Below are positions 50,068 through 58,356 of a DNA stretch of 64,000 bases, piece after piece. This DNA comes from Cyanobium sp. ATX 6F1. Its GTDB lineage: Bacteria > Cyanobacteriota > Cyanobacteriia > PCC-6307 > Cyanobiaceae. The position numbers and the translations under genes were made by a program. The stretch is taken from contig NZ_JAGQCS010000003.1 in NCBI RefSeq assembly GCF_024346315.1, forward strand, positions 62,001 to 126,000, in the 5' to 3' direction. Positions within the stretch are counted from its first letter, which is position 1, and each line of letters starts with the position of its first letter. The notes below the pieces were generated by a model. That model ran no database searches. It was given only the letters and a program-made list of their open reading frames with translations, and was not told the origin of the DNA.

Positions 50068-50521
50068 ATGAACACCGAAAGTACAAACCCAGGAATCAGC
50101 CGTTTCTATCAACACCCAGCGATTCTCGCCCTGATCACCACCACGCTTACCGCACTCACCGGCACTGCAGCAATCGCCAGCCCCCTCCAGGGAACAGCCT
50201 GGAAGCTGACAAGCTGGTCGGTGAGTTCCATCGACCCCGCCAGCGTCACCATCACAGCAGACCTTCGCGGATGGACGAATGTCAGGCCACAGTGGCGTCA
50301 ACAGTTACTCCGGCCCGTACAGGCTTGGTACGCGTCATTCCTTTACGGCGGGGCCCTTTGTGGCGACCCAGATGGGAGGTCCTCAACCGGCCATGCGTGC
50401 CGAGTCCATCTACCTGACCTTGCTCCTCCAGGCCACGTCCTACAAGTCGTCGGGATCGTCGTTCACACTGTTGGATGGCGGCGGCCATGCATCACTGCGC
50501 TTCACCAGCAGCGCCAAGTAG
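50068..50521 (+). pseudogene. META-domain secreted protein, broken by a frameshift
   Basis: From ATG 50068 a signal peptide (ILALITTTLTALTGTAAIAS) leads to the META-like start LQGTAWKLTSWSVSS and then ITAD. At about 50266-50272 the frame is lost; the domain resumes one frame over with ADGRMSGHSGVNSYSGPYRL, TQMGGPQPAMRAESIYLTLL and LLDGGGHASLRF, ending at 50521. Removing one base near 50268 restores a continuous ~150-residue META protein. Either a real pseudogene or a sequencing error; no homopolymer run is at the spot. Confidence 0.8.
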
Positions 50522-50621
50522 GGGCCTGATGTGTTGATGCCAAGGCGGTGGTGTTGGCGCCGTTGCGCTGCCTCGGCAGCGGCTGAACCCACCAGGCTGG
50601 GGCGGCCCCTGGGATCCAACC

Positions 50622-51038
50622 TTGGCTGAGCTTCTGCTGCGCTGCCTGGCCCTTGCCCTGCTGCTCGCCGGCGCCGAAACGCTCCACGGCATGGCGCGCC
50701 TGCGCTGGCTGGTGCCTCGCCTCGGTGGGCGCTGGGCCCAGCGGCTTTCGACCGTGAGCGGTTCGATGCTGGCGTTCCTGCTGATCGCCCTTGCCCTGCC
50801 ATCACTGCCGTTGCCATCCCTGCCGTTGCCCTCCTCCACGTCTCTGCTCCTGCTGGGGCTTGCCCTGGCCGCCTTCATGGCTGCCTACGACGCGGCCCTT
50901 GGCCGTTGGGTCTTTCATCGCTCCTGGCGCTCGGTGCTCCAGGACTTCAACCCCGCCCATGGCAACCTGCTGTTGCTGGGGGTGATTGTGCTCAGCCTGT
51001 CCCCCCTGCTGGCCAGCACGCTGCGCCGGGCCCTTTAG
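50622..51038 (+). CDS. Conserved membrane protein (138 aa), TTG start
   Basis: The frame starts with TTG 50622; ATG 50691 would remove the first helix. The product has four hydrophobic segments: [20 protein letters not shown], a Leu/Pro-rich one with the short repeat [25 protein letters not shown], and [16 protein letters not shown]. High GC returns here, marking the end of the island. Function unknown; similar proteins occur in many cyanobacteria. Its stop overlaps fumC by 4 bases. Confidence 0.65.
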   Translation: MAELLLRCLALALLLAGAETLHGMARLRWLVPRLGGRWAQRLSTVSGSMLAFLLIALALPSLPLPSLPLPSSTSLLLLGLALAAFMAAYDAALGRWVFHRSWRSVLQDFNPAHGNLLLLGVIVLSLSPLLASTLRRAL

Positions 51039-52411
51039 ATCATCTCCTCGGGCTGCACCCAGCGCTCGAACTCCTCGGCGCTGATCTCCCCCAACACCAG
51101 GGCCGCCTCCTTGAGGTTGAGGCCGTGCTGGTGGGCGTGCTTGGCGATTGAGCAGGCGCGGTCGTAGCCGATCGCCGGCGTGAGCGCCGTCACCAGCATC
51201 AGACTGCGGTCGAGCAACTCCTCGATGCGGGAGCTGTTCGCCTCCAGCCCCTCCACACAGAAGCTGCGGAAGCCCGTGCAGGCGCCCCGCAGCAGTTCGA
51301 TGCTCTCGAGCACGTTGGCGGCGATCAGGGGTTTGAACACGTTGAGCTCGAAGTTGCCCTGGCTGGCGGCCAACTGCACGGCGGTGTTGTTGCCCATCAC
51401 CTGCACCGCCACCATCGTCAGGCTCTCGCACTGGGTGGGATTCACCTTGCCCGGCATGATGCTCGATCCCGGTTCGTTCTCGGGCAGGATCAGCTCCCCC
51501 AGCCCGCAGCGGGGCCCGCTGGCGAGCCAGCGCAGGTCGTTGGCGATCTTCATCAGGCTGCCCGCCAGCACCGTGAGCGCCCCGTGCGTTGCCGCCAGGG
51601 CCTCCTGGCCCGCCAACGCCTGGAACTTGTTCGCGGCACTGGTGAACGGAAGCCCCAGGCGCTCGCTCAGCCGCGTTGCCACCGCCTCCCCGAAGCCCCG
51701 TGGGGCATTGAGGCCCGTGCCCACGGCCGTGCCGCCGATCGCCAGTTCGCGCAGGCGCGGCAGGCTCAGGCGCAGGCTCTCGAGCCCCAGATCCAACTGG
51801 GCCACGTAACCGGAAAACTCCTGCCCGAGGCTCAGGGGCACGGCGTCCTGGAGGTGGGTGCGGCCGATCTTGATGATCGTTGCAAATGCCTCGGCCTTGG
51901 TGTTCAGCGCCTCCCGCAGCGCCGCCACAGCCGGGATCAGGCGCTGCTCCAGCTCAAGGGCCACCGCCACGTGCAAGGCCGCCGGGAAGGTGTCGTTGCT
52001 CGATTGGCTCAGGTTCACATGGTCGTTGGGATGGACCGGCGCCTTGCTGCCGAGCACGCCGCCGCTGCGCTCGATCGCCCGGTTGGCGATCACCTCGTTG
52101 AGGTTCATGTTCGTCTGGGTGCCGGAGCCCGTCTGCCAGATGCGCAGCGGAAACTCCCCATCGAGCACTCCGGCGGCCACCTCCTCGGCGGCGGCGATGA
52201 TCAGCGCCGCAAGCTTTTGCTCGAGCAGGCCTTGGGCCTGGTTCACCTCGGCGCAGGCGGCCTTGAGCTGGGCGAAGGCGTGGATAAGCGCCAGGGGCAT
52301 CACGGCGCCGTAGGAGAAGAAGTGCAGCGAGCGCTGGGTCTGGGCGCCCCAGTAGTGCTCCGCCGGCACCTCCACCGGCCCGAGGCTGTCGCTTTCAAGG
52401 CGGGTCGCCAT
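51035..52411 (-). CDS. fumC: Fumarate hydratase class II
   Basis: 458 residues, full length for the family. The signature [15 protein letters not shown] near residue 315, the substrate loops [17 protein letters not shown] (near 97) and [17 protein letters not shown] (near 127), and [16 protein letters not shown] are all present. The homotetramer interconverts fumarate and malate in the cytosol. The start codon overlaps the stop of the thioredoxin-like gene by one base. Confidence 0.96.
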   Translation of the reverse strand: MATRLESDSLGPVEVPAEHYWGAQTQRSLHFFSYGAVMPLALIHAFAQLKAACAEVNQAQGLLEQKLAALIIAAAEEVAAGVLDGEFPLRIWQTGSGTQTNMNLNEVIANRAIERSGGVLGSKAPVHPNDHVNLSQSSNDTFPAALHVAVALELEQRLIPAVAALREALNTKAEAFATIIKIGRTHLQDAVPLSLGQEFSGYVAQLDLGLESLRLSLPRLRELAIGGTAVGTGLNAPRGFGEAVATRLSERLGLPFTSAANKFQALAGQEALAATHGALTVLAGSLMKIANDLRWLASGPRCGLGELILPENEPGSSIMPGKVNPTQCESLTMVAVQVMGNNTAVQLAASQGNFELNVFKPLIAANVLESIELLRGACTGFRSFCVEGLEANSSRIEELLDRSLMLVTALTPAIGYDRACSIAKHAHQHGLNLKEAALVLGEISAEEFERWVQPEEMI

Positions 52412-53028
52412 CAGCGCGCCGGAATGATTTCGCTGTTGAACTCGTTGAAGCTGCGCTCCATCGTCCCCTTGGGCCCCTGCGCGGCCGCCCGGCCCGTGGC
52501 CTTGGCCAGGGCGGCGTCGATGGCGTCGGTGTTGACCTGGCCGGCCGCATCGAACACCACCTTCCCTTGGGCATCGATCACCACCACCTGGGGAATTGTG
52601 CCCTTCCAGTAGTGGGCCGGATCGTTGGGACCGGTGTCGGGTCGGTTCTGGAGGTTGTCGGTGGTGAGGTAGATCAGCTCGGCGTTGGTCCCCCAGGTGC
52701 GCTGCAGCTCCGAGAGCACCGGGGAGAAGGTTTTGCTGGCACTGCTGTCATCGAGGTAGAAGGCCAGCACCACCGTGCGCTGGTCCGCCAGGGCCTGCTC
52801 CAGGCTGGTGCGCGGTGGCACCAGGGAGCCGTTGCCGGCGTAGAGCGAGAAGATGTTGCCATCGAAGCTGTCCGTGTCGCGGGCGGCGAAGGCGGCCGCT
52901 GCACCAGGGCCGATCACGAGCGCCAGCAGCAGGGCAAGGGCGGCCCCGAGGGCCAGCAGGCGGCGCAGGGACGGGCGGATCGGAGCGAGCAGGCGCAACA
53001 ACGGGGTCGGTGGAAGGGCTGGCGCCAT
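52411..53028 (-). CDS. Thylakoid membrane photosystem I accumulation factor (thioredoxin-like)
   Basis: 205 residues with one membrane segment (about 20-48) and a thioredoxin-like domain. The conserved opening [20 protein letters not shown] matches the cyanobacterial family named for photosystem I accumulation. [21 protein letters not shown] occupies the position of the thioredoxin active site, but no CxxC is present, so redox chemistry at that site is lost. [17 protein letters not shown] follows. Location: thylakoid, with the soluble domain on one face. It lies 34 bases downstream of the DUF3685 gene. Confidence 0.83.
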   Translation of the reverse strand: MAPALPPTPLLRLLAPIRPSLRRLLALGAALALLLALVIGPGAAAAFAARDTDSFDGNIFSLYAGNGSLVPPRTSLEQALADQRTVVLAFYLDDSSASKTFSPVLSELQRTWGTNAELIYLTTDNLQNRPDTGPNDPAHYWKGTIPQVVVIDAQGKVVFDAAGQVNTDAIDAALAKATGRAAAQGPKGTMERSFNEFNSEIIPAR

Positions 53029-53062
53029 TGTGACCCCCCAGCTCTTCCGCTGCTGCCCCGCT

Positions 53063-54730
53063 TCAGCCCCGGCCGACGCTGCGGCCGAGGCCCTGGAGGA
53101 TGCCCCGCCCCACCAGGCCGATGGCCCGGCCGATCACCTGGGTGAGCACCACCACCACCAGATTCCCCAGGCGCTGGACGACGGCCTGCAACTGGGGGGC
53201 CACGGCGTCGCGGGTTTCCAGCGCCAGGGTGACGGCCTGCTGCAGCCAGCCCAGTTGAGCCAGCTCCTGATCCCGTGGTTCGGTGAGCAGCAGCGGCGCG
53301 ATCGCCCCCTGCTCCAGCCGGTAGAGCAGCCGCTGGCTCTCGTAGAGCTGCACCGGCCGCTGGAACCAGGAGGCCCAGCGTTGCTGGGCGTTCAACTGGT
53401 TGCGCAGGCGCTCCAGGTTGCGGGTGGCCAGCAGGTCGGTGGTGAGCAGGTAACGGCGCAGTTCAGGCCAGCTCCCGCAGCAGGCCAGCACCTCAGCGCT
53501 GATCAGTTCGGCGTTGCGGATCAGCCAGTTGCTCACCAGCATTTCCAGTTGCAGCAGCGCCTGGGGTTCATCCGGGGCCAGCAGGCGGCCGCCCACCAGC
53601 AGCGGCTGGGCCCTGAGCAGGGCGCCGAGCATCGGTTGGGCCTCCGGCAGTTCCGGATCGGCGCTGGCCAGTTCACTGCTGGCCTCGAGCGTGTCGGCCA
53701 CCGCCAGCAGTTCCCCCAGCCGCGGAAGCTGCACGTAGGAGCCGGCCATCTGGCGCAGGGCGCTGCGGCGCAGTTCCGGCTGCAACTGATGCCAGTGGCT
53801 CAGCAGCTCCGGCTCGCCGGCCTCGCCCTGGCGCAGGCGCTCCAGCAGCTGATCGAATTGCTTGATCAGCCCCACCAGCAGGTCGCGGCGACGCTCGGGG
53901 CTGAGCCCTTCGAGCGCCAGCAGCTGGCCGGTGCGGTTGGCCAGGCCGGCTTCAGCGGCGCTGTTGAGCCGCTCCTGGATCGCCCGCCACACGCCGATCG
54001 CCGTGCGCTCCCGCAGGGTGATCGCCGTGCCCCCAGGGGGGACGTCCTGGCTGATGTGAGCGGCAGCAGGGCCTGGCTGGGTTGGGCCGCCGCCCTCGCC
54101 ACGGCCATCCCCCCAGGCCAGTACCACCGGGCCCCAGATCCAGAGCAGCAGCTGCCGCGCCGCCGCCAGCTCCCGCAGCCGCCCCTCCACCAGCAACTGC
54201 ACCAGCACCGAATCAGGCGGCGGATCGAGGGCGAGAACGCAGCGCACCCGCTCGATTTCGATCTGCTGCAGGCCGCTCTGCAGCAGCCATTGGCCCAGAC
54301 CCAGGGGCGCCGCCACCGGGGCCGGCCGGCTGGCGGATGGATGCAGGGCCACCACCCGGCCACCCCCCAGCAGGGTGGCGATCGCTTCAACCAATTCACT
54401 GGGTTCAGGGTCCTGCAGCAGACCCTGCACCGGCAGTTGCAGCAGCCAGTCGCTGGGGCAGCTCAGGGGGCTGGGCAGCAACAGCAGGCGCGGGCTCGGT
54501 TGCCAGCGTTCCTCCAGCCGCCGCAGCTCCGCCAGCAGATTCGCCGGCTCCACCGGGGCCACCAGCTGCCAGATCACCAGTTGCGGACAACCCTCCAGCT
54601 GCTCGGGCCGCTCCAGCAGCCGGTAGCCGCCGGGGCGTTCGCGCTCCAGGCGGCTGCGCAGCCCCTCGACCCACAGGGGCTCGGCGAAGACCAGCAGTTG
54701 GGGGCTTGGCTCGCTCGCGGCTTGGATCAC
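53063..54730 (-). CDS. DUF3685 (Ycf55-like) protein
   Basis: 555 residues. The first ~120 residues resemble a receiver-like fold (LLVFAEPLWVEGLRSRLE, LVIWQL, LLLLPSPLSCPSDWL), followed by long helical segments rich in Leu, Gln and Arg and a hydrophobic C terminus (LVVVVLTQVIGRAIGLVG). This is the layout of the cyanobacterial and plastid DUF3685/Ycf55 family. No phosphorylatable Asp is obvious in the receiver-like part. Function unknown. Confidence 0.75.
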   Translation of the reverse strand: MIQAASEPSPQLLVFAEPLWVEGLRSRLERERPGGYRLLERPEQLEGCPQLVIWQLVAPVEPANLLAELRRLEERWQPSPRLLLLPSPLSCPSDWLLQLPVQGLLQDPEPSELVEAIATLLGGGRVVALHPSASRPAPVAAPLGLGQWLLQSGLQQIEIERVRCVLALDPPPDSVLVQLLVEGRLRELAAARQLLLWIWGPVVLAWGDGRGEGGGPTQPGPAAAHISQDVPPGGTAITLRERTAIGVWRAIQERLNSAAEAGLANRTGQLLALEGLSPERRRDLLVGLIKQFDQLLERLRQGEAGEPELLSHWHQLQPELRRSALRQMAGSYVQLPRLGELLAVADTLEASSELASADPELPEAQPMLGALLRAQPLLVGGRLLAPDEPQALLQLEMLVSNWLIRNAELISAEVLACCGSWPELRRYLLTTDLLATRNLERLRNQLNAQQRWASWFQRPVQLYESQRLLYRLEQGAIAPLLLTEPRDQELAQLGWLQQAVTLALETRDAVAPQLQAVVQRLGNLVVVVLTQVIGRAIGLVGRGILQGLGRSVGRG

Positions 54731-54789
54731 GCGGGAACTCGCTCCGTAGGGCTCAAGGTACCGAGTGCGGCGCCGAACTTCCAGGGCTT

Positions 54790-55233
54790 CTAGGCCCGAC
54801 GGCGACCATTGAGTTGGAGCGTGTAGGACTCGATCGTGAAGCCCGTGAGCGACTCGATCCGCGCCACCAGATCCGGCGGCAGCACCACGTCGAGGTCGTG
54901 GATCTCACCCGATTCGTTGCAGGTCAGGTGGCTGTGGGGGTCGCTGCGGTAGCCATACAGGCGCCCCGTCGCCCGATCCAGGCACTCGATCACCCCCGAC
55001 GACTGCAGGGCTTCGAGGTTCTGATAGACGGAGGTGTGGCCGATGTTGCGGCCCAGGGTGTTGAGTTTCTCGAAGATGTCCCGGGCGCTCAGGTGGCTTT
55101 TCTCCTGCCAGAGCAGATCCAGCACCATGCGCCGCTGGCGGCTCAGGCGCATGCCCAGGTCGCGGCAGCGCTGGTAGGCCCCCTCCACCCCAGGGGCGGT
55201 ATGGCTGGATGGTTCGGCGAGGAGGGCCGTCAC
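54790..55233 (-). CDS. Fur-family transcriptional regulator
   Basis: 147 residues from GTG 55233 (product begins TALLAEP); a TTG at 55260 is less likely. The winged helix has RLSRQRRMVLDLLWQE and IGHTSVYQNLEALQSSGVIE; the dimer domain has the HSHLTCNESGEIHDLD metal region. The second CxxC of zinc-structural Fur proteins is missing. PerR, Zur or Fur identity cannot be settled by eye; loss of the structural cysteines fits the reduced Fur paralogues of picocyanobacteria. The AT-rich stretch just upstream (TATGTTATAGG region) is probably its promoter. Confidence 0.88.
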   Translation of the reverse strand: MTALLAEPSSHTAPGVEGAYQRCRDLGMRLSRQRRMVLDLLWQEKSHLSARDIFEKLNTLGRNIGHTSVYQNLEALQSSGVIECLDRATGRLYGYRSDPHSHLTCNESGEIHDLDVVLPPDLVARIESLTGFTIESYTLQLNGRRRA

Positions 55234-55296
55234 GGAGAAACAGCGGAGCGCTGGAGCCAATCTCCGTATGTTATAGGCCGCACCAGGCCGGGTCGT

Positions 55297-56058
55297 TCAG
55301 GCGATCGACGGCGGGATCGGATCCTGCAGCCTCGCCGGGCCGATCGCCGCCAGGGCTTCGCCCAGATCGACGCGGCCGTCGTAGAGCGCCCGGCCCACGA
55401 TCACCCCCACCACCCCCAAGGGCTCCAGGCTGAGCAGGGAGAGCAGGTCGGCCAGATCGCCCACGCCGCCGGAGGCGATCATCGGCACGGAGCTGGCGCG
55501 GGCCATGCCGGCGAGGGCCTCCAGGTTGGGGCCCGCCAGGGTGCCGTCGGTGGCGATGTCGGTGCTGATGATCGCGGCGATGCCGCTGCCCGCCAAGCTC
55601 TCGGCCAGCTCGGTGGCCTCCACCGTGCTCGCTTCGAGCCAGCCCCTGGTGGCCACCTTGCCGTCTTTGGCATCGATGCCCACGACGATGCGGCCGGGAT
55701 GGCGGGCCGCCAGCTCACGCACCAGCTGGGGTTGCTCCAGGGCCACCGTGCCCAGGATCACGCGATCGAGGCCGCAGGCCAGCAGTTCCTCGGCCCGTTC
55801 GGCGCTGCGCACCCCGCCCCCCAGTTGCACGGGGATCGATAGGGCGGCGGTGATCGCCTTGATGGCGGCGTCATTGACGGGTTCGCCGCTGCGGGCGCCA
55901 TCGAGATCCACCAGGTGGAGGCGCTCGGCCCCCTGGCGCTGCCATTCGAGGGCCTGGGCGACGGGGTCGTCGCTGAAGCGGGTCACCTGGTCGTAGTCGC
56001 CCTGGTGCAGGCGCACGCAGCTGCCCTCCAGCAGGTCGATGGCGGGAATGATCTGCAT
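55297..56058 (-). CDS. hisA: HisA, ProFAR isomerase of histidine biosynthesis
   Basis: 253 residues from ATG 56058. The half-barrel catalytic Asp motifs are [15 protein letters not shown] at residue 3 and [16 protein letters not shown] near residue 132; phosphate loops are [10 protein letters not shown] and IASGGVGDL. The enzyme isomerises ProFAR to PRFAR in the cytosol. The frame stays open upstream through a Trp-rich domain to beyond 56331, so translation from an upstream start would give a fusion. The Fur-family gene follows on the same strand. Confidence 0.95.
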   Translation of the reverse strand: MQIIPAIDLLEGSCVRLHQGDYDQVTRFSDDPVAQALEWQRQGAERLHLVDLDGARSGEPVNDAAIKAITAALSIPVQLGGGVRSAERAEELLACGLDRVILGTVALEQPQLVRELAARHPGRIVVGIDAKDGKVATRGWLEASTVEATELAESLAGSGIAAIISTDIATDGTLAGPNLEALAGMARASSVPMIASGGVGDLADLLSLLSLEPLGVVGVIVGRALYDGRVDLGEALAAIGPARLQDPIPPSIA

Positions 56059-56331
56059 GCGGGGGCGTCCTCTGGCCCCATCTTCCCCGGCGGGGGCCAG
56101 GGGCCCCGGCTCGGGCTCCTGCTCAAGCCGCAACCAGCCCGGCCGCCAGCGCTCGGGATCCTTCAGCTCCGCCAGCGGCACCCAGAGCCGGCGGCTGCGG
56201 TCCAGCAGCGCCGCCAGCTCCAGGGCCCGCGCGGCTCCGCGGCCGCGTTCCCCCACCTGCTCGAAGTGGCGGCAGCCCAGCACAGGCGCCATGGCGGTCC
56301 AGGCGCGGGGCAAGCGGACGGGGCCTGGCAA
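56059..56331 (-). CDS. TIGR02450-type Trp-rich domain, in frame with hisA and without a stop between
   Basis: About 90 codons read from TTG 56331 (or ATG 56292): [56 protein letters not shown]. The order 'W-T-A ... HF ... V-P ... ELKDPxxWxPGW' is that of the cyanobacterial TIGR02450/DUF2389 Trp-rich family. No stop separates it from HisA, so the gene is either fused to hisA or has lost its own stop. The linker after the domain is Pro/Gly/Arg-rich. Function of the family is unknown. Confidence 0.65.
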
Positions 56332-56443
56332 GGGGGAGCAGTGGGAAGCGTGACGTCCATGCTGCAGGCGCGCTGGGCTGGTCTGCTCGGGCTGGCCCGG
56401 TTGGGCGGGCCGCTTGAATGACACCCCCTGCGCGCGCGGCCCG

Positions 56444-57364
56444 ATGAAGATCCTGGTGATGGGGGGCACGCGCTTCATCGGCAAGCCCCTGGTGACCCTG
56501 CTGGCCGAAGCCGGCCACGAGCTCACCCTGTTCACCCGCGGCCGGAACCCGGTGCCTTCGGGCCTGGAGCACCTCAGCGGCGATCGCGCCAACCCCGCCG
56601 ACCTCGATCAACTCAAGGGGCGATCGTTCGAGGTGATCATCGACAGCAGCGGCCGCACCCTGCCCGACAGCTTCGCGGTGGTGGAGCGCACGGGTGCCCC
56701 CAGCCATCGCTTCGTGTATGTGAGTTCGGCCGGGGTCTACGCCGACAGCGAGCTCTGGCCCCTCGATGAAAACGCCCCCATCGACCCCGCCAGCCGCCAT
56801 GCCGGCAAGGCCGACACCGAGGCCTGGCTGCGGGCCGAGGGCATTCCCTTCACCAGCTTCCGGCCCACCTACATCTACGGACCCGGCAACTACAACCCTG
56901 TGGAGCGCTGGTTCTTCGATCGCATCGTGCACAACCTTCCCGTGCCCCTGCCCGGCGATGGCCGCACGATCACCCAGCTGGGCCACGTGGAGGATCTGGC
57001 CACGGCGATGGCGCGCTCGATTGATGTGGAGGCGGCGGCCAACCGGATCTACAACTGCAGCGGCGCCCAGGGGGTCACCTTCCGTGGGCTGGTGGAGGCG
57101 GCGGCCCGCGCCTGCGGGCGTGATCCTGAATCGGTGCAGATTCGCAGCTTCGATCCCGCCGGGCTCGAGTCCAAGGCGCGCAAGGCCTTTCCCCTGCGGC
57201 TCTCCCATTTCCTCACCGATGTGCACCGGCTGGAGCGGGAGCTGGCCTGGAGTCCGCGCTTCGATCTCGAGCAAGGCCTGGCCGACAGCTATGCCAACGA
57301 CTACGCCCTGCGTTCGGGTGAGCCGCCGGATTGTTCCGCCGATGCGGCCCTGATCGGGGTCTGA
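56444..57364 (+). CDS. NAD-dependent epimerase/dehydratase, CSP41-like
   Basis: 306 residues from ATG 56444; ten more codons to 56414 are possible. The Rossmann start [19 protein letters not shown], the [12 protein letters not shown] Ser region, [20 protein letters not shown] and [13 protein letters not shown] match the cyanobacterial relatives of chloroplast stem-loop binding protein CSP41, atypical short-chain dehydrogenases that in plants bind RNA. The catalytic YxxxK is replaced, as usual in this family (SRHAGK). It stands divergent to hisA. Confidence 0.85.
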   Translation: MKILVMGGTRFIGKPLVTLLAEAGHELTLFTRGRNPVPSGLEHLSGDRANPADLDQLKGRSFEVIIDSSGRTLPDSFAVVERTGAPSHRFVYVSSAGVYADSELWPLDENAPIDPASRHAGKADTEAWLRAEGIPFTSFRPTYIYGPGNYNPVERWFFDRIVHNLPVPLPGDGRTITQLGHVEDLATAMARSIDVEAAANRIYNCSGAQGVTFRGLVEAAARACGRDPESVQIRSFDPAGLESKARKAFPLRLSHFLTDVHRLERELAWSPRFDLEQGLADSYANDYALRSGEPPDCSADAALIGV

Positions 57365-57472
57365 GGCCGCCAACCCCCGGGGCAGGGGTTGGGGCGAGCG
57401 CATGGATCGCTACCGGCGTATCCCGCAGCCGCGTGATAAGACTTGGAGAGCCGATGGACTTCTGTCCCTTCC

Positions 57473-57817
57473 ATGGAACTCGTGATCAGCCCCCTCAACG
57501 ACAGCGTTCAGTTGGTCAAACTGACCGGCCGACTGGATGCCAAGGGGATCACCGAGATTGATCAGGACCTCACCGTGAGCCTGGTGGCGGCGGGTAAATC
57601 CGCGATCATCGATCTCTCCGATGTGACCTTCCTCGCCTCGATCGGCATGCGGCTGCTGATCTCCGCGGCCCGGGGCATCACGGCCAAGAACAAGCTGTTG
57701 GTGCTCTTGAGCCCCCAGCCCCTGGTGCGTGAAGCCCTCGTCACCGCTGGCTTCGACGCCCTGATCCCCATCCACGACGATCTTGAATCCGCCTCGTTGG
57801 CCCTTTCGGCGGCCTGA
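57473..57817 (+). CDS. STAS-domain anti-anti-sigma factor
   Basis: 114 residues from ATG 57473. The STAS fold is plain: VQLVKLTGRLDAKGITEID, SAIIDLSDVTFLASIGMRLLI with the phosphorylatable Ser in LASIG, and AARGITAKNKLLVLLSPQP. It should bind the anti-sigma kinase encoded next when unphosphorylated. Gene order STAS, kinase, PP2C phosphatase on one strand with short gaps makes a complete partner switch. Confidence 0.9.
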   Translation: MELVISPLNDSVQLVKLTGRLDAKGITEIDQDLTVSLVAAGKSAIIDLSDVTFLASIGMRLLISAARGITAKNKLLVLLSPQPLVREALVTAGFDALIPIHDDLESASLALSAA

Positions 57818-57850
57818 CCCGTTCGCTCCAGCAGCCTTTGCGCGAGTGCC

Positions 57851-58270
57851 TTGGACGAGCTACGCCTTAACAACCATCTCGATGAGCTGGAGCGCCTGAG
57901 CGTCTGGGTCGCTGAGTGCGGTGAGAGGCATGCGTTCAGCGATCGCAGTGTGTTTGCCCTTGAATTGGTGCTCACCGAGCTGGTCACCAACATCATTGAC
58001 TACGCCTTTCCAGCTGGCGGTGACCATGTGATCGCGCTCACGCTGCAGGCTGGCGATGGGGGCATCGATGTCACCGTTGCCGATGACGGTGAGGCCTACG
58101 ATCCGACGGCGAATGAGGAAGTTCAGCTGCCGAGCCAGCTCTCCGATGCGCCGATCGGTGGATTGGGTGTTCACCTGGTCAAGCGCTATTGCGAATCATT
58201 CACCTATGAGCGCGAAGCCGACAGAAATGAGGTCAGACTGCGTCTTCTCGATACGGTAAAAGAAGCCTGA
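57851..58270 (+). CDS. Anti-sigma factor serine kinase (RsbW-like HATPase), TTG start
   Basis: 139 residues from TTG 57851. The HATPase_c motifs are ELVLTELVTNIIDYAFP (N-box), VTVADDGEAYDP (G1 box) and PIGGLGVHLVKRY (G2 box), as in RsbW-type kinases that phosphorylate STAS proteins and hold a sigma factor or other target. No sigma factor gene is adjacent, so the target may be a signalling protein elsewhere. It lies 33 bases after the STAS gene. Confidence 0.88.
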   Translation: MDELRLNNHLDELERLSVWVAECGERHAFSDRSVFALELVLTELVTNIIDYAFPAGGDHVIALTLQAGDGGIDVTVADDGEAYDPTANEEVQLPSQLSDAPIGGLGVHLVKRYCESFTYEREADRNEVRLRLLDTVKEA

Positions 58271-58356
58271 ATGTGTTGTGGTGACATTTTTGGTGGTGCA
58301 GAGTTGGGTTTATTGGGACTGCCGGTGATCGGTCCTGCATTGGATACCCTGAGGCC

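Noticed and set aside
46954-50600. An insertion sequence or prophage in the low-GC island
   Set aside because: No transposase, integrase, terminal inverted repeats or phage genes were found by reading; cassette-like features explain part of it instead.
56123-57403. A 426-codon minus-strand frame opposite the CSP41-like gene
   Set aside because: Shadow of a clear Rossmann-fold protein; no motif of its own.
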